From assembly GCF_001039355.2 (NCBI RefSeq), contig NW_019774058.1, forward strand, positions 415,817-479,816: a stretch of 64,000 bases of DNA, in the 5' to 3' direction. The position numbers and the translations under genes are program-made. The notes beneath the pieces are model-generated. The model was not told the origin of the DNA. It did not search any database and saw only the letters and a list, made by a program, of their open reading frames with translations. Source of the stretch: Lingula anatina (taxonomy: Eukaryota; Brachiopoda; Lingulata; Lingulida; Lingulidae). This document shows, one piece after another, positions 35,156-47,300 of the stretch. Position 1 is the first letter of the stretch, and every line of letters begins with the position of its first letter.

Positions 35156-38100
35156 ATGACAGATACTGCGGTGGATCCGCAGGCAGAGGTCCGGAAACTG
35201 CAGGATCTTGTAAAGAAATTGGAACGGCAAAATGAAGTCCTACGAAGTAGACAGAATCTGACAGAAACAGACCCACCACAGGTGGACAGTTCTTCCAAAC
35301 TTAGTGATAAAAATCAGGACAAATCACTTTTAAAAGACGATAATAATCACAGGATAAATAGCAAGAAAAATACTAGTTTAGAAGAAGTGGATGTGATAGA
35401 TCTTGAAAAAGTTTTTAGGGATGAAGACGAAGATAGCTGGTAAGTCAGGGTGTTCTTGGTGAGTCATAAGCTGTGGAAACACAACTCCATTTTATCCAAA
35501 ATTAAGGCAATTAAAATTTTTAAAAAACATCAGTTTGGTAAAATATATCAGTGTTACATACGTTGTGATTCCAACCCAGGGCAACATAATGGTCATGCTA
35601 TTCACGACGCTAGTCGATGCAAGTAACATCTGAATTTGGCCAATTAAGGTAGTTTAAGACTCAGTTCACATGAAAAATCTATTTTCTAAAAATCTATTTT
35701 CTATTCACGGTATCTTGTGATCATTCCGAGCGAAGCCGAGAATTAATTACAGCTTTGGAAGTAACTTGCTCACGCTGCCAGTAATTACGCCGCGGGGTAT
35801 TCAGGGCACTGACCGTGATGACAAGATACCGCGAATAGAAAATAGATTTTTAGAAAATGGATTTGTCATGTGAACGGGGCCTAACTGGACAAGTAAGTTA
35901 GTTCTGAGGATGCTTGGAAGTGCTGAACCTGGGGCTTCATCATGCCCATCACTTGATTATTCTCAAACAAATACAAAATTGCTTATTTTTGTCATTTTTT
36001 TTTAATTAAGGGAAGAGACAAATACACTTTATATAAACAGATAGTGAAAACATTTTTGATATATTTCATTATGTTTAATTTCGAATTTAACTAAGTTACT
36101 CACTCTACCCAGTAAATCAAGATTTTTTCCAGGCCATTTTTGATTGATCCTTTGACCTGAGGGCTGTCAAATTCTGATTGCAAAAAAATTGACAGTGTGT
36201 GTCTTTGACAAGGCTCCAGCTGATTTGCCGTCAGTGAAAATTACTTCATCCATTTGATTTTAATAGGGTTAAATTTAATAATAACTCATAACGATACGTT
36301 GGTTGTGGTCTTAAGGAATTGCTCTGTTGTGCAAATATTTCCTGTCATTGCTTGGAGAAAACTAGTATTAGTCTTGTACATCATTATATATTGCAATTTT
36401 AAAAAAATTAAGTTAGTTAGTACACATTGTGAAATTCGTTAGAGGCTTTAAGAACATAACAAAAATTTTCAATATATCATTTTAATAATTTGGGATGAGG
36501 ACAGAATGTTCTAGTCAATTTGTACTGGAAAGAATATTGACTTTGCAAAACATTATGAAAAGTTAGAATTAATTGAGTACTATTCAGAAGGAATCATTTT
36601 ACTATAACATGTGAATAATGTATATGTTCAGAATGTGTTTTAAAAATTCAGTTCTAAGCAAGATTATGTGGGTACCTCCCCCTTCACTACACAGTACACA
36701 CATACACTTTTTCATTTAGGAGCAGGGCAACTACAGTACATTTCCAGGCTGACTTGATAAACTACTAGTATGCCTTTTTCATGAAGGTGGGGGGGGGGGG
36801 GGTGTCAAGACTTGCTCTGTAATAGATTTTGTTCATTAAGTGCACATAAGTGTTCCTTAGATGTTTACTTAGAAAAGGAAAAAATACACTTTTTGATGTT
36901 TTATCTACTGTATTTATATGCACTTAAAAAAGATAAAATGATAGATGCAAGAGGCATCTGACATTTAATTTATCACCTTTGGTTCTGAAGCACTATCTCT
37001 TGGCTTCCCACCACCAAGTTGGAGACTCTTTGTACAGAGAGCTTTCTCACAGCACAGTTTTGGCAGGCTGCCTTAATGATACATCCATTGTACTATTTTC
37101 TCTCTCTCTCTCTCTGTAGATGATGAGAAAATAATCTTAATTTGTACTTGCAGGGTTTTTTTTTTTTCCTGATGTGTGTCCGAGTAATTCTTGTAAGGTT
37201 CAATTTGTAAATACCCTGAGTGTCAGAGACACTGAAGCTACATTGTTTACTGTTGAAAGGTATTCATGCGATAGCTTCACAGTAGCTCTGTGAACTAGTA
37301 CAGCAATTAGAGATATACAAAAAAAAAAAAAAAAAGAAACAGCTAAATGACAAAATAAGAGAAAGAAAAAAATTATTTGAATCAGCAAACAGAGTGGGTT
37401 AACAGCTATATATAACACAATTTATATGAGAATTTGCAGGAAATGCAAATGAAATGTCATTGATCAAATTTAGCTACTTCCTTTTGATCACAAAAATTTA
37501 ACATGAAGTTGGATAACAGTTACACAAGCTTTCAATCATGAATCAAATTTAAATTTTCTTCTCAAAACTAATGTAAGGAGTTTTAAAAATGCTTCAATGT
37601 TTTAAAGGTGGCATATATATTTAAGCATCTGTGTTCAAAAGGTTTTGAATGATAAAACTGGTTATTATTATTATAGGTAAATTTTGCCCCATGTTTTAAA
37701 GCAATTCAAAATTTAAGAACTTAAAATTAACTAGTACGGTATCATGCTGTATGTGATTTGAAATGCGTATAGTATGCTTGCTATATAAATATATAAATGT
37801 ATAATAACTGAAAATTGTTTCTGCTTAGTGTACAATATCATTCTTTCTGGCGTATATTTGAAGTATTTGAGCTTTAATTAAGATTATGTCAGGTCTTCAT
37901 ATAAACAGCAAAATTATCTCACGGAGATTCAAAGACAGATTACCTCCAATGTGAGCTGGAAAGTGCACATTACACATGCAAGACATGTTTGATCAGAAAT
38001 TAAATCTTTATCTGCGTCATGGTGCAGACAAGTCATGATAAACTTACATGTACTCATTATTATTGGAATGGAGATTTAAGGTTCTTATCATGCCAGTGTT

Positions 38101-41100
38101 GTGTCTGGTAGCCTCTGTATTATTATAGTCACTATTTTTGCCTTTTCTATTTATGTTTATGACATGGACAACATTCCTTTTGCTTTAACATATATATAAA
38201 TACATAAACTTTCTGATATAGACAAGCTCTAAAAAGTAAATTAATGTCAAGATATGCACATATATATATATATATAAGCTTTTTCCTTAACTATAATTTA
38301 TCTGTAAATTACTAGTATTCTGATTCCAAGAAAATTCATTATGCCAAGTTTTTATGCCATATTTTCTCACCTGTTATGGAAGAATGGTGAAATTAAAATA
38401 ACATGGACATTAATAAAGGTTGGATTGACAGAATATGTTGTCCTTATTTTATTAGGGTGACTGAGTTGACTTGACTTATTGAGTACTAGTAGTTTGTTTG
38501 TTCACAGTTCCACTCGATTTACCTGTGACAGTGTCTCTGCAGGTGCTATCTCTTATATTTTGAACTGGGATGAAGCCATATATCCCATTTATAATTAATA
38601 GTTTACTAGTACCAATGTGAGTTATGGTTTTGAAGAAATATCTGAAGTAAGTCGGTGCATTATGAAATGTGTGTGTGTGTGTGGCAAAAATTCATGTCTA
38701 GTAATTGAGAAAGGAAACTGCATTGCTCACTTACAAATATTTAAAAACCCTGGAAAATTGGAGAAGAGGGGGCCAGTCCCCAAGACTGCCACATCAAGAA
38801 ATAAAAGAGTGAGGTGATCAGAAAATATCTGGAATTGTGACTCAGAGCATTTACATTTGAACATTGTAATGCTGTCCCATGTAGCATACTGTTGCCTAAC
38901 CATTTGACCCTGAGCTAAGCGAACATATGCCACAAATCAATAGAAAGCTTTCACATGTTGTTCCTATCATATTGGATTGAGATCAAGGTTATATGTTCTC
39001 TGGATTAAGCCTCCATTATCAACTCCCAAAGCTTTAAAGTATGCCCCCATGTATTTTCATGGTACTTTCTCTGCAATTTCTATTATAATGAAATAATTGG
39101 GGAAATAGACAATTTTTAAGAGGTGGGAACTTGACCAGTAGGATACATTTTCTGTGTTAAATGGACTACATACAGGATTTTTGTATTATAAGTTCTTGAC
39201 ATTCATTGTGCATACATTCATTTTGATTATGACCTAAAGGCATGAAACATCCTTATGACTTGATGACATTACTAGCAGTAATCTGCTAAATAAAAAAAAA
39301 GCAATTTATGAGAAGGGAAATACAAGAAACGTGTATTCTTTCACTCTGCTTAAAACAAGTGCAAAAAATGATCCGATTTTGGGATTTTAGACATGGAATA
39401 AAAGAGCAATAAAAATGTCATGGAAGCTAACTACCCTCTACCAGGGCGACTGATAGATTTTTACTGATATTCACAGATATGTCTCTAGCTAGATAGATTG
39501 TCATTTTCAACTGTGACTTCAGTTGAAAATGACAATCTGTCTAGCTAGAGAAATATCTGTGAATATCCGTAAAAATCTATCAGTCGCCCTGGTAGAGGGT
39601 AGAAGCAACTGCCATGGTATACACTGGTATACACTAACTGATTGCTTTTATTATGCCAGTAGATAAGTCAGTCGAAGTCTCAAATTAAAAAAAAAACACT
39701 GATCTGACATTAGTCCTGGAAGAGACTGGGACCTGTTTAGAAAAAAGAAGCTCTTGTGTGCATATTTAATTGAGAGCAAGCTTTATGAAACTTGCCCAGA
39801 ATCTGTAATTCTACCTTTTGAAACTGCTACTAGTAGAGGCTCTTAGGCTTCGTTCACATGGAAAATCTATTTTCTAAAAATCTATTTTCTATTCGCGGTA
39901 TCTTATGATCACGGTCTTATAGTAACTTATAGTAACTGGCTCGCGCTGCCAGTAATTACGCCGCGGGATATTCAGGGCACAGACCATGATCATAAGATAC
40001 CCCGAATAGAAAATAGATTTTTAGAAAATAGACTTTCCATGTGAACGAAGCCTTAGACTAATGAATATTGTCCAAGATAATCCAAAGTTTCCCAACTTAT
40101 TCAAGTTACTGTCAAAACAACCAGAATTTTGTAGCTCTATTCAGAAACAATGGTAGACTAACAAGTTCAGTGCAATATTGAATAAAAGCAGACAATATTT
40201 ATCCAAAAAAATTTTCTGGTAATTTTTCTCTTCAAATCTTGCGACAATAATATGCACTGCCACATTCATTGAAGATGCACTTTTATCAATATTTACATGG
40301 GGAATGGGAATAAAATAGACAATATTGACAGTACAGTACTAGTGTGAATGGTCTTAATTTCTGCCATAGGGCACTTGACTTGGTCAGGGCAGGGATCATG
40401 ATCAGGGCAAGGTAATTGAGACTAATTGCATTATTGCCTGTATATATATGGCTACAGGTAAAAAGCATGCATTAGGCAATGCAACATAATTGTATGGCCT
40501 AGGTGTATTTTCATTAATTTCTATAATTATGTCTCATATATATATAGAACAATAATGTGTTTGAAATTAGTTTGTCTCTGTAGTCTGCAGTTAGTGTCCT
40601 GGCAGTTCTGTGTCCTGTTTTACTGAACAATTTCAGTTATAGACCCTGTCAGGTACTACTTAAACTTACTAGATCCATAATCGACTGCTTAAAGTAGAAG
40701 ACCTAATAGCACTGTTGAGGCTCTTCCAACTTTTGTCGGAATTCCGACTTTTTCAGGGTCATTTGGATCATTCTTGTGAATCCTGTAAATCAGATCCTAC
40801 TTTTTCAGTTAGGACTGGTCTCGTCCCTGTAATAGTTATAGTCTAAAAGCATTTCAAGAATTATAAGCCTTGTAGGATTCTCCCACAATAAATTTAGTTG
40901 ACATAAATTCTAAATGAGCTATTGACACCTTTGAGAAGACTGCGATCTTGAAATTTGGAATAATGCATTACCACTGATCTCCTCAGATTGGCAAATATCC
41001 CACACTGGTCCATGCTTATAGTTTATACTCTATATGAATAACATTTAAGGAACATAAAATATTATTAAAGTATGATAATAAATATTCATTTGGTATTTTA

Positions 41101-44100
41101 TTTTATTACTTTCCTATCCACTTGATAAAGGGTGTAGATAGTGAAGATGAAATGAATAGCTGTTGAAATAAACTTTTTATTGATATGCAACATATTGGTA
41201 CATCTTGGTCAGGTTAAAAGAGGATGGCCATGTTTGGGATACCAACCCCAGTCCACACTTTTAATGACAGTGTTATCCTTAACAAACTACTTATCTCAAA
41301 TTTTGATATTTTTCATTCAAATTCATTGTTACAGTATAATTTTTCAAGTTGTATACCCAGCCTTACTAGTACACTATAGATACTGTCCCTGTGGCCGCAA
41401 TACAACCCTGGTCATATTTTATATTGAAAAGGTGAAGCTTAACTCCAATTTCATGATAGCATGATATTTAAAAATTTTGAATGTATTTTCAGGTTATATA
41501 CCTCCCCCAAAAGACCTAGTCCCCAGGATCGCAATGTGAGCCCGTACAAGTGGATGAGGCACGTGTTCGACCACCCGAGTCCCGAGGTGGAGAGCGCCAG
41601 GAGGTCTCTTGTGGGACGCCTGGAAGAACTAGCCAGAAGTAAGTTTGGGTAGACTGTGGCATATCTAGGACCCCAATCACAACTGCGGATACGCAGATCT
41701 GTTAGGGGCCATTCAGAATTGAAGTGTCAACTGGTCCAAGGCCTCTTACACGTCTCCTTACGCTTCCCTGGAGAGAGACAGTAATTTTAATTAAAAGATC
41801 ATGGCTCCATTCGACCACACTCCTGGGGAGGTGTTACAGAGGTTGAGAGACCATTACAGGATTAAGTGGTCTTCCTTTCATGTAGGGTCCGCCATATTTG
41901 AGCCTTGGACCAGATCTTCTATTCTGAATAGCCTCCAACAGATCTGCAGATCAAATGTGGCCAACCACTAAAAAGCTTTCTGGTTAATCTTCGAAAAGAC
42001 ACTAAATAGATTCCCTGCAGGGATTACACAACAAGCATTCAAGTGGGTTGGTCATATTTGATCTGCGGATCTGTTAGTCGGCTGTTGTGAATGCACTTTA
42101 GGGTGTTGCAGGTAAGGTGTGTGCCCTGAGCACCACTTAAGAGGAGAGGGGGGGTGGTAAAGTTACCTTAAACTAGGTTATCGTGGTAAACAGATATTGG
42201 AATATTTTTGTCAGGGCTGTTATATGGATGTTTTTGGATGCACATGTTTGCTGAGAAGATTTGAGTATGGCTCTTTTGTACTAGTACTGCAGACTCCAAG
42301 CAACGTGGTTTTGAAATCTGTATGGATACTGGTAGTTAAAAATAAGCTAGAATGTGTCACGTGCCATATTACATTACAGGGTCTAACAAGTCAGCTTAAT
42401 CTAAGACCCCATTTTCACAGATTTTTTAGATCGATCTATCCCTGTGGGGAGTCTCACTAGATTACTGTCAGCTTAGCCGGCTTAAGTGTCTGTCCCGCCT
42501 TCTATAAGTTGTAAGGGGGTAATTAACTGTCGTGCGCTCGGCTGACTGCAATTTAGCGTGAAACGCTAGGGAGTTAGGTCAGTCTGGATGGATCGATCTA
42601 AATCTCTGGGAATGCACTCTAAAAACACGTTTTACTGATCACAGGAAATGGGGAACCATCAACATGTATTAAAAATAAAAACTACTGAAGGCTCTGCTAA
42701 AAGTTCTGTATTATTGACATTAAATGAAAAAAGCCATTTGTTAGTATGTAGCATGACTAGGTAATGACATTGCTCTAGTTTTATACATATGCTATTACGA
42801 ATGAGGCTGCAAAACTAGACATACGGCAAATATTCATTTGTAGATGCCCTAGTTTATAAGGGTAACATTATGCTGACAAGTTAGCCATTTAGGTTCGTAC
42901 ATGTGCTTATAAATTATATATATTCATAATACTTTATTTATAACCATAGGCAATTTCAGATTGTCTTTTCTTTTTTCATTATTTTATAATTGTGGCATGG
43001 ACAATCTTGAAACCACTCAGTTATCAAAATTTTAATATTTCCATCTGTAATTTTTTTGTCTTAAACATTTGTTGGTAGTTATTTGTTTCTTAGTTATTTT
43101 AAATGTCAGTAGCAGTTCTTTCTTTTACTTAATGTGCCTTGTTTCCAGGTAGTAGAAGCCCATTTGGTTCTCCTGGTAGATGCTCTAGTAACAGTAGCCC
43201 GGTAGTAAATGGGGGTGGTTCAATACCAAATATTAAACAGCCATTAATAGGTAAGACTAGAAACATTTAGTTGATGCAGTTTGTAATTTAGTTGTGATTA
43301 CCATTACACATTACAACAGTTTACTAATCTTTTTGCATTTGATGAGTTTTTTATGCTTAAATGTGGTGGTGGGAAAATACTTCTCTTTATAGAAATGATC
43401 ATAAACAAAAAGAATCAACTTGATATCAATTCTTGGTAACAATCCTGGACAGTGTCTTTTGCAAAATGATTGTTGTTAGAAAATAATCTTCACTCCATTT
43501 TATCAAAAATTGTCTTGGTATCTGAGTATAAAATATGTTGTTTCTAGTTTATATTTTTTCCATCTGAATGAGTTTTGTATTGCATAGTGCATCCTAACAC
43601 TTTATGTATGATCATGTTCTAAATTATGAAAAATATTATTTTGATGCCAGAAATTGTCTACACTATTTGATGGATGTCCCTTAATCCCATTAATTAACTT
43701 ACCTCAGAATTGGTCAAAGCCTTTGTGCTCTTGTCTTCAAAGAGTGCTTTGAAAAATATACTGCAGATACAGAAAATGCCATAGCTGTCACATCTAACTT
43801 GTTTATCACAACAACTTGCCACTATAGCTATCATATCTAACACACTTATCACAGCTAGGGCAATTATCACATCTTAAACAGCTATCACATCTAACACAGA
43901 TATCACATCGAAAATAGCTATTGCATCTTCCAGGGCTTTCACAGCCATTACCTCTCATAGTCATCACATCCATAGCTATCACATCCAATACAGCTATCAC
44001 AATTAACGCAACTATCACATCTTGCAGTCAACACATCTTGCAGTTATCGCAGCTCTAACATCTAACATAGCTATTAGCCTAAGTGTATTAATGTTTTCAC

Positions 44101-44324
44101 ATGTTCTCCACTTTAGCAATAAAACAGGGTAAGTTATGCTGTAGTGTGCTTGTGTCTTCACGGGTTTTGTTTGACATGAATATGCCTACAATTCTGATTT
44201 ATTGTTTGGAATGATAATGTATCTAGTATTCTTAGTGAATCATAAATTTAAACAGTATGTACACTGCATAAATTTCGGCACATGCAAGCATGTACACACA
44301 CTGCTTGATTATTATTTTATTATC

Positions 44325-44360
<36 letters not shown>

Positions 44361-47300
44361 TTGCAATATTTCATATAAATGTTCTCATGTCATTGTCTTC
44401 AATATCTAATTGTTTTTCTGTATTGTATATAACAGAGAGATCAAAATATAGTGTCAGTGCAATTTGTAGTATGAGGTATACATGTAGTAGCTGGGATTTG
44501 TATGAAGTTTGCTGTTTTGCTCACAGAAGTCTTTAACAGCGATTTTCTTGCTTTCTGTTTGAACACACTATGGTCTCCCTTTGCTCATCCAGTAGCTTTA
44601 GTTACTTTCCCTTTGCACAGAGTGTATTTTTTTTTTTTTTTTTTTTCCAATTCTGTTTGAAGTGAATATCCCAGGATCGTGCACTTCAGGGAATGACTGC
44701 TGCACTTTGTGATGCTGTTTCTATTATAGCAATGATGCTTGAAGTTAACAGAATACAATGACATTAACTTTAAAGATCTTGCTGTTTGTAAGGGTCATGC
44801 TGTATGAATAAATTTCCTCGTTGAAAGATATTGAAGTTTTAAAGACCAGTTAATACTAGATATTCTTTACTAGTACTTAAAATAAGGCAAGTTAGCTCAC
44901 ATTTTTGTTAAGTTATATTCATGATTTAACTTTCATATTTCCAGGATCTAGGATAGATACAGGAACTTTTACTCGGCCGAAAAAGACGCGTGATTCAACA
45001 GATGGCAAGGAGAGTGGCCTCAAGTCCAGCATGGTCACTGAGGGGCAAGAAGACCAACATAAGATAGACGTGCATGACATACAAGAACTGGCAAGATTAC
45101 AAGAAGAAAGTATGTAAAAATATATATATGAATAAGAAAAAAATAAAAGCCCTGACCAGGGACAAGTGTGATAAGAGCTAAGATTCAGTTAAAAATCTAT
45201 TGAGTGGTAAGACAGTAGAGGAATATTGTCAGTATTTATTATTATTATTATTATTATTTTTTTTTTTTTTGGGGGGGGGGGGGGACAGCTGACAGCTGGT
45301 AAGTCCAAGAATTTAGAAAGGAGAGCCAAAATTTACCCCCCCCCCCTTCCCTCCCCCAACTGTTCCTACAGATCTGCCCAAGTAGAATTCTTGTAGAGAG
45401 TTAAAAGAAAACTGTGTTTGTGTTACTATAATTTGTTATTGCATGTCATTTGACATGGAATAAAGTATACCTACACTGGACATAAAAAGGGGAGGACAGG
45501 CTGAGACTGCAGGAGGAATGTGATAACAAATTAATTTGCTAGAATAATATTATTATTATTATTAAAATATCAGGTTTATGATTAGCTCTAGGTACTTGTA
45601 AAACTTAATATAAGTCCCTAGGTTTGAATGGACATCTTTCTAAAATTTCACGTCTGTGATTTTCATGTGCAATGTTGAAAGTAACTTATGGTTTAAAATT
45701 TATTTGCTACAGGTTTGAGGCAAAGTTTTTCACCTTTGACGTCTCCCAGGAGAAGTAAGTTTTACATGTTGTTTCACCTATGCATGATTTTATCAAGTGA
45801 GAGGGCAGTCATTTGATTTTTAAATGGCTTTGATTTGCAGCTAATTTTGTTCTGGTGGCCAAGCATACTTTGAAAAAATTAATATTTATATTAAAAAGCA
45901 TATCGGTTGCCAATGTCCCTGTTAAGTATAGACCTAATTTGTTGCAGTTAAAATTTAAAATATATTGGAAAGCTGAACTTACCAAAGCCAAGATGACATG
46001 GCATATTTTTGATATTATATATTAATAATTATAGTGGAATAATTGTTTTTTATTTCTTAAGCTATTGTCCTTTTAAAAATTTCAGCTGCCAAAGTAAAAG
46101 CCGGACCTGTGCCACCGCTATCTTTGAGTGATGCAGAAAATTCCTCACCATTAAGTTCAAACAGGTCTAGTCCAGGGAGATTTGAAGGTAGCGAAACGGT
46201 CCTTGAGACTTTTATGAAGAGACAGACATTACAAAAAGACTAAAAAGAAAAAAAATCTAATATCAAACACCCAGTTTTTGAAATCTTGAAGGTCAGAGAG
46301 TTATATTCTATTCCATATGTCACACATACATTGTGGATTCTAGTGTTCCTGTGTGTGTTTCAGGAGACCCACCATTAAGAAGACTGAGTAATGGAGTCCA
46401 GTCAACAGGGTCCCTGTCCTCTGGGAGCAGTCCACCTGATAGTCCATATGGAAGCCAGTATCTAGAAACACAGAAGGGTAGGTTACTCTAGGCTGTGAAG
46501 AAAAGCAAATACAGTAGATTTCTGATGCTTTGGGGCTGGAAAATTTGTTAAAGTTACTTGAAAACTTACGTTAGGAAATGTTTGTAAAGTTAATACCACA
46601 GAAAAAAAATTGGTTGTGTTCAAGTGTAGGACTTGCTGAGTCTGCTGTGTACTGATGTCTTTTTATTTGGTAAGAAAAGTCATTTTTGCTACTATCTCAT
46701 ATTTTTGTGGAAAATTTGGTTTTCCAAATTGACCTCGAAAGAGTTTATGAAGAATGTTCTGTTGAAGTACAAGAAAGATATTTGAAGCTTTTAGGATTAA
46801 AAGCAAGCAAGTAATATGATCAAGATAATAATGCTATGGATAGGATGTTTTGATGTATTATGTAAAGTTACATAATTTTAAATGGAATTTGAAAACTTTA
46901 TTCTACCCCTCAGATACAGAATTTTAATCCCTTATTTTGATAATCTCAGAACCTCATCGCAGAAGTTTGCCAAATCTCTCCAAGGGGACGTCAAATTTAA
47001 AATCTCCAACAAGTGCCACTGGCTCAGAAACATTTAGAGTCCAAGCTCCCCAAGTACAGCGCCCATCAGGAATGAAAGAGCCTGTCAATCATTCTCCGAC
47101 GTATCGACCCACGTCACCAGCAGTTAGTGGTCTCAGACAACCAGCCAAGCGGCCAGTTTCGCCTGCTGGAAGTGGGATCCCTGGACCCAAGACGGGAATC
47201 CCAAGACCAGGGAGAACAGGAATTCCTTCGCCTAGGAGGTACTTCAGCAGCAACAACAAATGATTGCTTTGAAATAAAGAGACAATTAATTGGTAGCAAA

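Noticed and set aside
39431-39602. MicroRNA precursor
   Set aside because: Arms of about 80 bp with almost no bulges and MITE-like tips fit a transposon hairpin better than a pri-miRNA.
43806-44018. Minus-strand Cys/Asp/Ser repeat protein
   Set aside because: The repeated motif is the translation of the 18-bp minisatellite.
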